Shown one piece after another: positions 56,011 to 64,000 of a stretch of 64,000 nucleotides of DNA; positions within the stretch are counted from its first letter, which is position 1, and each line of letters begins with the position of its first letter. The notes under the pieces were generated by a model. It searched no databases and was not told the DNA's origin. It saw only the letters and a program-made list of their open reading frames with translations. Source of the stretch: Clostridium_AI sp964409685 (GTDB lineage Bacteria; Bacillota; Clostridia; Lachnospirales; Lachnospiraceae); contig CAYPEJ010000003.1 of NCBI GenBank assembly GCA_964409685.1, positions 62,001 to 126,000 of the forward strand. Direction: 5' to 3'. Made by a program: the position numbers and the translations under genes.

Positions 56011-56982
56011 CTATAATTCTTTTAATATTTGATTTAAAAAATCATCTACATTTTCGCAAATGAATAAATCACAAAAATTACGTATCGGTGCATTACTATC
56101 TGAATTCACCGCTAAAATAGTATGAGCATTTGTAATTCCTACTAAATGCTGTGATGCTCCTGATATTCCAAGAGCCAGATACACTTTGGGTTTAATGTTT
56201 TTCCCCGATTGTCCTATCTGCTGACAAAATTCCATATCTCCATTATCCACTAAAGGTCTGGTGCAACCAATATCTGCTCCCAGCTTTTCTGCAAGACATT
56301 TTATGGATTCTATGGCGTGAATTGCACCTCTACCCACTCCAATGATAATATCTCTATCTAACTTTAACATATTTAAGAAAGATTCCTTTTTTGTCTTCTC
56401 TACAAGCTTCTTGCGCTCTTCACTTGCCACCCTGTTGTTTGGTTGTACCGTTATAATCATTCCATCTTCACACGGATATTTCTCCTCCTGAAAACAATCT
56501 TTTTTCACAGTACACATCTCTAGTTGACTATTTTCACATGTTATATCTGCTATAACAGAAGCATTAATAGCTGCCCTTGAAAATACTAGTTTTCTTGTAT
56601 TTTCCTGCTTTCTAATCTCCACACAATCCGCTACTAATCCAACTTCCAACATGGTTGCCAAAACAGACGCTAATTCCTTATTTTTGGAATTGCTTCCTGT
56701 TGCAATCACAGATGGATTCCATACAGCAAAATTCTGTTTCATAAGCTCTTTGATGTCTTTTGTCTCCAAAGAGTCTACTGGTACATGATATATTTTGCTG
56801 GCACCATATTCGAAATACTCTTTTAGTTCTTCTTCTGTCTTACTTGAAATAGATAAAAAGATAACTGGCTTATCAACTTCTTTTCCTAACTTCGCCATAA
56901 TACTAAGAATCTGTTTGTCATAATCCATATCTCCTTCTAGATTCCCAATTACAAGCATATTCGTGTTTATCTTCTCTTCCAA
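56011..56982 (-). CDS. etfA: Electron transfer flavoprotein alpha subunit
   Basis: The 323-residue subunit ends with the ETF-alpha FAD domain: IGVGRGAI, DIGCTRPLVDNGD, QIGQSGKNIKPKVYLALGISGASQH and ILAVNSDSNAPI. It takes electrons from acyl-CoA dehydrogenase. The start appears to be TTG with GGGAGG upstream. It pairs with the adjacent beta subunit and the acyl-CoA dehydrogenase in the cluster. Confidence 0.95.
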   Translation of the reverse strand: MEEKINTNMLVIGNLEGDMDYDKQILSIMAKLGKEVDKPVIFLSISSKTEEELKEYFEYGASKIYHVPVDSLETKDIKELMKQNFAVWNPSVIATGSNSKNKELASVLATMLEVGLVADCVEIRKQENTRKLVFSRAAINASVIADITCENSQLEMCTVKKDCFQEEKYPCEDGMIITVQPNNRVASEERKKLVEKTKKESFLNMLKLDRDIIIGVGRGAIHAIESIKCLAEKLGADIGCTRPLVDNGDMEFCQQIGQSGKNIKPKVYLALGISGASQHLVGITNAHTILAVNSDSNAPIRNFCDLFICENVDDFLNQILKEL

Positions 56983-56983
56983 T

Positions 56984-57739
56984 CTAATAGTTTCCTCCCT
57001 TTAAACAACGGCAAAATGAGCTAAATTGTATCTTATCTTCCATTTTGACTTCTACAGATGAGCGACAATTTTTAGTTCCTAATTCCTGTACTCGAACTAC
57101 TCTCGTACGTGAACCCTCCATTCCACATCGATTTAGATCCAAAGAAAATGTATTAGCATCCCAGAGTTCAAATTCCACAAAATCCACTTTTCTTAACTGC
57201 ATAAGATTTAAGGTAACATCTTTTAAATCCATCTTTCCTATACTGCATACAATGCCTGACTCTATCTCATATGAGCTGCGAAACTCATCTGTTTCCGTTA
57301 TACATCCAAATTTTCCATCTGCACTTGTAAATTCTACTACATTATTTAAATAATCATAATCTAGCCTTTCTGCAAGTCCTGCTCCCACATGACCAGTCTC
57401 CCCATCAATGGCATGATCTCCACAAACAACATAGTCAACAGAGCCAATTTGTTTGATTGCTTCAGCCAACACATATGTTGTCGCAAGGGTATCTGCTCCT
57501 GCAAAGTGTTTATCTGATATGACAACAACCTGATCTGCTCCCAATTTTCTGATTTCTGCAACAAGCCTTTTATCCATACGCCCCATCATTATTGCAACAA
57601 TTTTTGCATTTTGTGCATTTTTTATCTTCTGGCATTGTTTTAAGGCATAGACATCATAAGGATTTAAGGCATATGTTTTATCAGAATTCTCTAAAAATAG
57701 ATTAGCCTTTACGCTTTTTACACAAACTACAATTTTCAC
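56984..57739 (-). CDS. etfB: Electron transfer flavoprotein beta subunit
   Basis: The product starts VKIVVCVKSVKANLF and has ETF-beta features (NPYDVYALKQC, VCGDHAIDGETGHVGAGLAE, QLRKVDFVE). The GTG at 57739 has AGGAGG seven bases upstream and is preferred over the frame start at 57763. It is 1 base from etfA and lies 10 bases after the acyl-CoA dehydrogenase gene, so the three form an electron-transfer unit. ETF is often dedicated to one dehydrogenase in such clusters. Confidence 0.93.
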   Translation of the reverse strand: MKIVVCVKSVKANLFLENSDKTYALNPYDVYALKQCQKIKNAQNAKIVAIMMGRMDKRLVAEIRKLGADQVVVISDKHFAGADTLATTYVLAEAIKQIGSVDYVVCGDHAIDGETGHVGAGLAERLDYDYLNNVVEFTSADGKFGCITETDEFRSSYEIESGIVCSIGKMDLKDVTLNLMQLRKVDFVEFELWDANTFSLDLNRCGMEGSRTRVVRVQELGTKNCRSSVEVKMEDKIQFSSFCRCLKGGNY

Positions 57740-57749
57740 TGCTGTCCTC

Positions 57750-58883
57750 CTACATATTGTCAATTAAATCAAAAATAATATTTTTCTGTATTTCTGACGT
57801 CCCAGAATATATGGTAGATGCAATAGAATCTCTTAGTTCACTTTCCATGCTATATTCTTTTGAATATCCATAGGCACCATGAATCTGAATCGCATCTAAA
57901 CATGTAGCAACGTAACTTTCACTTACAAAAAGTTTAAAAATAGCTGCATCTAAGAAAATATTTTTCTTGTGATCTGCTTTCCATGCCACTTTGTACATAT
58001 ACTGTTTTGCTAACTCAATTTTTACTTTCATATCTACAATCTTATGGCTCACTGCCTGATTTTCTTTTATCTTCTTGCCATACTGTTTTCTTTCATTAGC
58101 ATACTGAATGCACTTCTCCATCTGACGTTCCATAGCTCCAATATGACTTGCAAATTCAAAAACACGCTCCATAGATAAGGAATAGTTGGCTACTTTCATT
58201 CCCTTATTTACTTCATAAACCACATTCTCCTTTGGAATCATTACTTTATCTAGACATACTTCTGCCATAGGGCATGCTTCCAATCCCATTTTATGAATAT
58301 GCTTTCCGATAGATACACCTTCGAAATCTTTTTCAACAAAGAATGCTGTAAATGCATCCTTCTCACCTTGTTTTGATGTTTTTGCAATAACAATAAATAC
58401 ATCTGCAATGGGCCCATTGGAAATGAACATCTTATTTCCGTCTAATATGTAACCATCTTCTGTCTCTTCTGCTCTTGTATGCATATCAAATACATCTGAA
58501 CCAGAATCAGCTTCTGTAATGGCAAAACAACCTATTAATTCTCCTTCTACCATTCTTCTTAAATACTTTTCTTTTAACTCTTCACTTCCCATTTCATTTA
58601 CAATATTCTGACACACCCATAAATGATTCGTAATTGCGAATACAAAACCGCTATCTTCGCAAGCATAACCTAAAGCTTCTAGAAGAATGGCACTTGTCTG
58701 GTAATCAAGTCCCATCCCTGAATATTCCTCTGGAATATTCATTCCAATTAGGCCCATTTCTACGCATTTTTCCCACATTTCTCTTGAAAAAACACCTTTT
58801 TCATAGTCATTTAACTCGTTCTTAGCAAATTTAATGACTTCTCTCCTCAACTGCTTCTGTTCCTTTGTCAAATCAAATTCCAT
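57750..58883 (-). CDS. Acyl-CoA dehydrogenase (extender-unit oxidation type)
   Basis: The 377-residue flavoprotein has ITEADSGSD, FISNGPIADVFIVIAKT, NERKQYGKKI and IHGAYGYSKEYSMESELRD. The usual catalytic Glu of the YEGT motif is replaced (YSGTSEIQ, 359-366). A Glu in LSMERVFEFAS (Glu239) falls where isovaleryl/long-chain dehydrogenases put their base, so the enzyme may still be active. Enzymes of this kind oxidise carrier-bound hydroxy- or amino-acyl units in FkbI/ZmaI-type pathways. It precedes etfB and etfA. Confidence 0.9.
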   Translation of the reverse strand: MEFDLTKEQKQLRREVIKFAKNELNDYEKGVFSREMWEKCVEMGLIGMNIPEEYSGMGLDYQTSAILLEALGYACEDSGFVFAITNHLWVCQNIVNEMGSEELKEKYLRRMVEGELIGCFAITEADSGSDVFDMHTRAEETEDGYILDGNKMFISNGPIADVFIVIAKTSKQGEKDAFTAFFVEKDFEGVSIGKHIHKMGLEACPMAEVCLDKVMIPKENVVYEVNKGMKVANYSLSMERVFEFASHIGAMERQMEKCIQYANERKQYGKKIKENQAVSHKIVDMKVKIELAKQYMYKVAWKADHKKNIFLDAAIFKLFVSESYVATCLDAIQIHGAYGYSKEYSMESELRDSIASTIYSGTSEIQKNIIFDLIDNM

Positions 58884-58901
58884 AATTCAAAATCCTTCCT
58901 T

Positions 58902-61900
58902 TTACAAACAACCTCTTTGTAAAGCAGCTATGTACTCTTTTTCTAATAAAACAATTTTCTTTATTTTTTCAGATTGATTTATTAACATATCTGCTAAATA
59001 TAATTTTGCATAGTAGCAGTAACATACTGCTTCCCTGATTTCATTCCATACCAAAATTATTTCATTCAATATTTTGCAGGCTTCCTCAAAACCTTCTACT
59101 CTTTCGTACTTATACAACTCTGCATTTTTAATATTCAAAATAACATTTAACTGATTCATAAGCTTTTCTTCTTGTTCCTTGAATTTTGCTTCATTTCTTA
59201 TTATTTCCTGAAAAACCGAATCAAAATCATTTAATAATTCCACCCCCTTATTCATGGAGTCCAGTGCAACTTCCAGATTCTTGGACGCTATACTTCGTAG
59301 CTGTTCTTTCGTAACAGCCACTTCTTTGTCCTGTGTAGAATCAAATGAAAAGAAACTATATGGGAATAAGTCTTTATAATTTTTTTGATATCCTTCATAG
59401 GAATCTTTGATATCTTGATAGGATAATTCAAAATGCCCATATCTCAAGTTATCTTTATTCTTATGCTCAATTACTTTTGCCTTTTTATTCTCTCTGTCAA
59501 AATCATAAATCAGAATCGTATGTGGCCAATGAATTTTCTGATAAGTATCCTTTCGGAATGTCTCATAAAAACAATCGATAAATAGAATCACATATTGTTT
59601 TTGGGTTATTGCTTCTTCCATAGATGTTATAACATCTTCTACAGATTCTTTGGCCTTATACTGAATATTCTGTGAATTACAAAGTTCTTCAAAGGTTTGA
59701 ATAGATGTATACTCTGACAGAATAAGTCCATCTGACAAACAATAGGATTCATATACATTGAGCATAAAACAATCGATACTCTTTCGGTTTCGAATCAAAA
59801 TTGGGAAAAAAGAGTTGTAAAAACAATCTTTAAAGTATATTTCATTAAATGGTTCTACCTGATTACCTATTTCTGATTCTTTATTTTCTTTTTCCTCTTG
59901 CACAACTTCTATGTGTTCCTCTTTTTTGGGTTGTTTAGAAAGGTATTGTGCAATTTTTTGAATGGAGTTATATTCCATGAGATCTTTATAATAAAAATCG
60001 TACTGTCTATTTCTCATTTCGATCTCAAATTTAATAGCAAGAATTGAATTCCCACCCAAATCAAAAAAGGAATCCCTTACGTCAATTGTCTCTCCTCCTA
60101 AAAGGGTATAGAAGCAGTCTCCTATATCTTTTTCCATTTTTGTTATATTTTCACTTCCCGTTAGGGTATAATGAAACTCCTTTTTAGATTCTCCTTGCTG
60201 CATTGTATGATATGCAACGTCTTCTTCCAAATCTATCCAGCACCTTAATTTTTGAAATGGATACAAAGGCAGGCTTATTTTTTCCAAGTTTCTTTCTTCA
60301 TAACAGATCTGCCAGTTAATCTTAGCACCTGCTACAAATGCCTCGGCAATTTGATGTGCCATTTCCTCCACCTGATAATGTTCTTCCTTCCATTTGTGAA
60401 GCAAATGATCAACGTCATTCGGAACTTTTCCTACCACACTATCCATTCTATACACTCCATCTAATCTATTAGGAGTACTATCATAAAGAAATTCATGCAT
60501 CTTCTCTAAGAGATCTTTTTTGTTGTGAAATACAAATGCAACTCGATTTTCATATACATCTCGAAACAAATTCGCTGTATAGCACATATTATCTAAATTA
60601 ATATCATTTTCTTTGTTTAGTAAACCAACATAATTCTCAACCAAATTTCTTAGGACAGATTCTTTCTTGGCTGATAGAGTAAGAATACGAATCTCTTTCT
60701 CGTTCATTTCGTTTGGTATGGACTCCTTTTGATATTCTCCTAAAATGACATGACTGTTGGTTCCTCCAACACTAAATGAACTAATACAGCACTTTCTATT
60801 TTTTCCTTCTTCTACTTTCCAATCACGTAACACAGTGTTTACATACACTGGTGAATCTAGAAAATCGATATTCTCATTTGGTATTTCATAATGAATACTT
60901 GGTACAATCTGTTTATGTTGCATCTGCAACAAACATTTAATGACAGATGCGATTCCTGCAGCACAATCCAAATGACCTATATTTGCTTTTACAGAACCAA
61001 TTGGGCAAAACTGTAGCTTATCTGTATATTTCTTCATAGCCATAGTGATTCCCTGCACTTCAATTGGATCACCTAATTTAGTTCCTGTTCCGTGTGTCTC
61101 AAAATAACCGATGTCTCCTAAATCCACATTCGCATTTTTCGCTGCCTTCAGAATCAGATTTGCTTGGGAGTATGGGTTTGGGGCTGTTAGTGCCATAGAA
61201 CGTCCATCCTGATTTACAGAACCTCCTTCAATTACTCCATAAATTCGATCATTGTCCTTGATTGCCAGATCAAGCCTCTTCAAATATACTGTTCCCACTC
61301 CCTCTCCAAATGCAATCCCATCAGAACGGTTGTCAAATGGATATGTCCTTTCTGTTGAAGACCCAACTCCAAATTCCAGTTCGCTAGTCAATCCTAATAT
61401 AGGCACAACTTTAACCGAACCAACGATTGCTTGGGAGCATGCATTATTTTGAATGTCATCTACCGCCTTATTAAGTGCCACAAGTGTTGAGGAACAAGCT
61501 GTATCCATTACAATGGCCGGCCCTTGAAGTCCGAGTAAATAAGAAATTCTTCCAGCAAGGACAGAATATGTATTTCCTGTTGCTGCAAATGCATCTAACG
61601 TACTTGCAACATTAATCAATTGCTTATATTCTGTACCAAAATCGACACTATATCCCACATAAACACCGCAATCACTCTCATACAAACTGTCAATTCTAGT
61701 CCCTGAATCCTCAATTGCATGTATCACATTTTCCAGAAGAATTCTCTGATTTGGATCCATTAACTCAGCCTCTTTCGGAGATATTCCGAAATATTCGTAA
61801 TCAAATTTATCAATTTCCTCTAGATAACCTGCAATTCGAAGACGTTCCGATTCTGTTTTCGAAAAAATGGGAATGTATTTTTCAACGTTTCTTTTTCTTT

Positions 61901-62147
61901 CTATGGGAAATTCTCGGATACTTTCTCTCCCATGTGATAAATTTTCCCAAAACTGCTCTACGTCATCTGCTTCTGGGAATCTTCCAGCCATACCTACAAT
62001 GGCCACTTTTGGTTTTTTTTCACTCTCTTTTAAGGATTTTATCTCTGTCAGCAATTCTATTGCTGTTTCTTTCTTGATTTCTCCACTTTGCGTATGATTA
62101 AGAATTGTTTTCATTATACTCTCTATATTAAGATTGAAATTCGACAT
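58902..62147 (-). CDS. PKS protein KS-ACP with C-terminal BtrH-like domain
   Basis: The 1081-residue protein has an N-terminal docking helix region (1-45). The KS (46-470) has Cys218 in TACSS, His352 in HGTGT and His392 in NIGH. No AT is present, and a linker (480-650) leads to a carrier domain (about 665-737, Ser701 in FFDLGGNS). The last 310 residues contain a papain-like/BtrH-type region: Cys775 in KDCFYNS, VILFIDCFYE, and His876 in WPHTILIYDFD. This recalls the BtrH N-terminal domain that moves an acyl group from an ACP to an amine in butirosin biosynthesis. The rest is helical and unrecognised. The ATG has GTGAGG upstream. Confidence 0.85.
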   Translation of the reverse strand: MSNFNLNIESIMKTILNHTQSGEIKKETAIELLTEIKSLKESEKKPKVAIVGMAGRFPEADDVEQFWENLSHGRESIREFPIERKRNVEKYIPIFSKTESERLRIAGYLEEIDKFDYEYFGISPKEAELMDPNQRILLENVIHAIEDSGTRIDSLYESDCGVYVGYSVDFGTEYKQLINVASTLDAFAATGNTYSVLAGRISYLLGLQGPAIVMDTACSSTLVALNKAVDDIQNNACSQAIVGSVKVVPILGLTSELEFGVGSSTERTYPFDNRSDGIAFGEGVGTVYLKRLDLAIKDNDRIYGVIEGGSVNQDGRSMALTAPNPYSQANLILKAAKNANVDLGDIGYFETHGTGTKLGDPIEVQGITMAMKKYTDKLQFCPIGSVKANIGHLDCAAGIASVIKCLLQMQHKQIVPSIHYEIPNENIDFLDSPVYVNTVLRDWKVEEGKNRKCCISSFSVGGTNSHVILGEYQKESIPNEMNEKEIRILTLSAKKESVLRNLVENYVGLLNKENDINLDNMCYTANLFRDVYENRVAFVFHNKKDLLEKMHEFLYDSTPNRLDGVYRMDSVVGKVPNDVDHLLHKWKEEHYQVEEMAHQIAEAFVAGAKINWQICYEERNLEKISLPLYPFQKLRCWIDLEEDVAYHTMQQGESKKEFHYTLTGSENITKMEKDIGDCFYTLLGGETIDVRDSFFDLGGNSILAIKFEIEMRNRQYDFYYKDLMEYNSIQKIAQYLSKQPKKEEHIEVVQEEKENKESEIGNQVEPFNEIYFKDCFYNSFFPILIRNRKSIDCFMLNVYESYCLSDGLILSEYTSIQTFEELCNSQNIQYKAKESVEDVITSMEEAITQKQYVILFIDCFYETFRKDTYQKIHWPHTILIYDFDRENKKAKVIEHKNKDNLRYGHFELSYQDIKDSYEGYQKNYKDLFPYSFFSFDSTQDKEVAVTKEQLRSIASKNLEVALDSMNKGVELLNDFDSVFQEIIRNEAKFKEQEEKLMNQLNVILNIKNAELYKYERVEGFEEACKILNEIILVWNEIREAVCYCYYAKLYLADMLINQSEKIKKIVLLEKEYIAALQRGCL

Positions 62148-62189
62148 AAATACCTCACCCTTCTATGGTTTTTTGATACATTTACACTT

Positions 62190-62567
62190 TTAATCTAGTA
62201 ATTTTGATAATGCATCTTCTACCGAGAGCTCACCATTTTCCATAGAATCAATGATCGTTCCCATCTCTTTACTGTAATCTTCTCTTCCTTGTACTTCCTT
62301 TGCACTTTCTTCTTTCTCTACTTCAGCATCTTTTTGAGAATCAATATAGGCAGACATTTTTTCAATGGAATAGTACTGGAAAAAATCCGAAACCTTTACC
62401 ATTCCAGGAAACTTCTCCTCTACCATTTTTACTAGCGTAGTCACATCTATTGACTTTCCACCTTGTGCAAAAAAACTTTTCTTTATATCAACCTTCTCTT
62501 TCTTAAGTACACCTTGCCAGATTGACAACATTTCAAGTTCTGTCTTTGATAATTTTCTTTCTTCCAT
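62190..62567 (-). CDS. Stand-alone carrier protein with docking tail
   Basis: The 125-residue product has a carrier domain with FFAQGGKSIDVTTLVKM (Ser39 site). The C-terminal half is acidic and ends NGELSVEDALSKLLD, a short helix pattern like the docking region at the start of the KS-ACP protein encoded next (SGEIKKETAIELL). This suggests that the two proteins pair head to tail. The ATG follows GGAAGGAG. Confidence 0.85.
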   Translation of the reverse strand: MEERKLSKTELEMLSIWQGVLKKEKVDIKKSFFAQGGKSIDVTTLVKMVEEKFPGMVKVSDFFQYYSIEKMSAYIDSQKDAEVEKEESAKEVQGREDYSKEMGTIIDSMENGELSVEDALSKLLD

Positions 62568-62581
62568 ATGTACACTCCTTC

Positions 62582-63793
62582 CTACTTCATAAGGCCTTCC
62601 AATTCTCCAAGTATCTGTTGCTTTTCCTGCATTGGAGTATGTTTCATTTCCAGTACTCGTTCTACTTTTTCTTTCATCTCTTCCTTCTTTGTTACATCCA
62701 AGGAAATTATTCTTTCTGAAATCTGTTTTTCGATCTGAAAAAGCTGTTGATATGTACTTTGCAACTGACTCAAATCATATTTTGAAGATCTGTTATAATT
62801 AGGCGTTCCCGCTATACTCTTTAAACATTTTGATATAAAATTTAAATCATTTTGATAAGTCCAATTATTTGAAATATTTTTCAATTCTTCAAAATCCCTA
62901 TCTAGTGAATAGATATTCTGAATTCTGCTGTTCTGCTGCAAAATAGTACTTAAAACATTATTTGGACCTACCTCTATTAATGTATGTACATTTGCTTCAA
63001 ATGTTTGAATCACTTCTTTCCAACGAATCGGATTATACATTTGAAGGACAAGATTTCTCACAATATCCTCTTTGTCTGCAAAAGGCCTAACTGTAATATT
63101 GGAAATAACGTCATATTTCGGCCTTTTAATATTACATTTTTCTAACTCGCTTTGCAGTTCAGCTATAATATGTTTCATTAAAATATTATGGTAAGGTGCA
63201 CTTCCAATTAAAAAAATAACATTTGCACCTTCTTTTTTCACGGCCTCTGCGACAAGTTCAATTCTACTGTTATTACCAGAAATCAACACTTGGTCATCTG
63301 TATTAAAGCATGCAATGGAAACACATCCATCTTCATCTGTATTCTCTTTACATAACGTTTCCACTCTAGAAGTTCTTGATCCATTTATAATAGCCATACC
63401 TGCGTCAAATTCTCTTGCAACCTCTTTAGCAAGATCGCTTCTTTTTTGCACTATTTTCAACCCTTCATGAAAAGGTATTGCATCCGCAATGGTAAGAGCA
63501 GAATACTCTCCCAAACTGTGCCCTGCCATGTAATTAGGAATATAATTAAATTCATTCATTAAAACTCTTCCTAATGCCACACTAGTAACATAAATACATG
63601 GCAAAAGATTCTCTATTTTATTCTGCTTTACGGTTCCACCTTTAAAGCAAATTTTCATAAAGTCTTTCTGAAGAATATCCGAAGCCTCTTCATAAGTTCT
63701 TTTGGCTACTTCAAAATTCTCATAAAATTCTTTTCCCATTCCAATGTATTGACAACCTGAACCAGGAAATATAAAGCTACTGTTAAATCTCAT
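62582..63793 (-). CDS. Discrete acyltransferase (trans-AT)
   Basis: The 403-residue protein has a malonyltransferase-like fold: FIFPGSGCQYIGMGK, the nucleophile Ser93 in GHSLGEYSAL, the PYHNILM region with His202 and the C-terminal EVGPNNVLSTIL. The KS proteins of the cluster have no AT domain, so this enzyme must load them. The substrate motif around His202 reads APYHN, neither HAFH (malonyl) nor YASH (methylmalonyl), so an uncommon extender such as aminomalonyl-ACP is possible. A coiled-coil tail (about 345-403) may aid docking. It is the first gene of the operon within the window. Confidence 0.9.
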   Translation of the reverse strand: MRFNSSFIFPGSGCQYIGMGKEFYENFEVAKRTYEEASDILQKDFMKICFKGGTVKQNKIENLLPCIYVTSVALGRVLMNEFNYIPNYMAGHSLGEYSALTIADAIPFHEGLKIVQKRSDLAKEVAREFDAGMAIINGSRTSRVETLCKENTDEDGCVSIACFNTDDQVLISGNNSRIELVAEAVKKEGANVIFLIGSAPYHNILMKHIIAELQSELEKCNIKRPKYDVISNITVRPFADKEDIVRNLVLQMYNPIRWKEVIQTFEANVHTLIEVGPNNVLSTILQQNSRIQNIYSLDRDFEELKNISNNWTYQNDLNFISKCLKSIAGTPNYNRSSKYDLSQLQSTYQQLFQIEKQISERIISLDVTKKEEMKEKVERVLEMKHTPMQEKQQILGELEGLMK

Positions 63794-64000
63794 TCTTCTC
63801 CCTCTTAAACTTTATTGGTAGTGTCAAAAGACACCCCTATTTTTCCTTATAAAATCTTTATTATTGGGGATTTTGCAAATAAAAAGCAATACCCCTATTT
63901 TCTATTGTATAATGTTAATCGCCAAATCCAGACCTACAAACGGATTCAATAACATCGACGGTCCCAACTACGATCTAGCTCTTTGAGTTACCTATTGCAA
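63794..64000 (-). promoter_or_regulatory. Leader region upstream of the biosynthetic operon
   Basis: No gene is evident here. The strand upstream of the AT gene carries two copies of a box, AAAATAGGGGT, followed by a CTTTT element (at about 63827-63845 and 63882-63901, 58 bases apart) and a small inverted repeat GTGTC-AAAA-GACAC at 63821-63834. The region is AT-rich with possible -10 elements but no convincing sigma-A pair, so the promoter could lie here or outside the window. Confidence 0.35.

Noticed and set aside
63905..64000. Possible end of a further coding region at the right edge
   Set aside because: Short stop-free stretches occur on both strands, but each is interrupted within about 60 bases and none shows a recognisable motif.

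Overview
The window looks like chromosomal DNA of a low-GC, anaerobic member of the Clostridia, most likely Lachnospiraceae. This rests on AT-rich codon use, strong AGGAGG-type ribosome binding sites, several TTG/GTG starts, a clostridial 4Fe-4S ferredoxin, split pyrB/pyrI, and a CBM25-type starch-binding secreted protein. The species cannot be fixed from the sequence alone.

Region 1 (1-5146) is mostly housekeeping: cinA (cut by the window edge), pgsA and rimO on the minus strand, an unrecognised membrane protein on the plus strand, and a YfcE-type phosphodiesterase. Region 2 (5162-14543, minus strand) is a complete type III-B CRISPR effector module, cmr1-cas10-cmr3-cmr4-cmr5-cmr6. Downstream lie a CorA-like membrane protein, an unrecognised 99-residue protein and a four-TM, S-4TM-like membrane protein. 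No CRISPR array, cas1/cas2 or cas6 is visible. Cas10 keeps its GGDD cyclase motif but has no HD nuclease domain, so this looks like a signalling system that acts through membrane effectors.

Region 3 (14.7-31.5 kb) holds ordinary metabolism: fucO-like alcohol dehydrogenase, a metallo-beta-lactamase-fold hydrolase, folD, a YtqB/MnmM-type methyltransferase, an N-acetylmuramoyl-L-alanine amidase, ferredoxin, an aconitase-family hydratase, a GH1 beta-glucosidase, pyrBI, queG, and an arsR-permease-thioredoxin-arsC arsenic operon. It ends with a three-CBM secreted protein whose promoter carries a CcpA/LacI-type operator in its spacer.

Region 4 (31617-63793) is the most unusual part: about 32 kb, 19 minus-strand genes with very small gaps, forming a hybrid trans-AT PKS/NRPS gene cluster. 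A 2-oxoacid dehydrogenase complex is built into it. There is a fused E1 alpha-beta gene, a megasynthase whose N-terminus is a whole E2 (lipoyl domain, E3-binding domain, acyltransferase core) followed by KS-DH-KR-ACP-ACP-DH-like, an E3 (lpd), and lipA and lipB to lipoylate it. The cluster also has a discrete AT, stand-alone carrier proteins, a KS-ACP fused to a BtrH-like domain, and an NRPS (C-A-PCP-C). A serine-coded A domain sits with a PCP, an FkbJ-like ACP, a 3-hydroxyacyl dehydrogenase, an acyl-CoA dehydrogenase and an ETF pair, which suggests an aminomalonyl-type extender. A fatty acyl-AMP ligase accompanies an ACP-C-PCP protein. No thioesterase, phosphopantetheinyl transferase or exporter is visible, so the cluster probably continues past the right edge or borrows these functions. 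My leading hypothesis is that decarboxylation of a 2-oxoacid, via lipoyl-E2, feeds an acyl group directly to the PKS.
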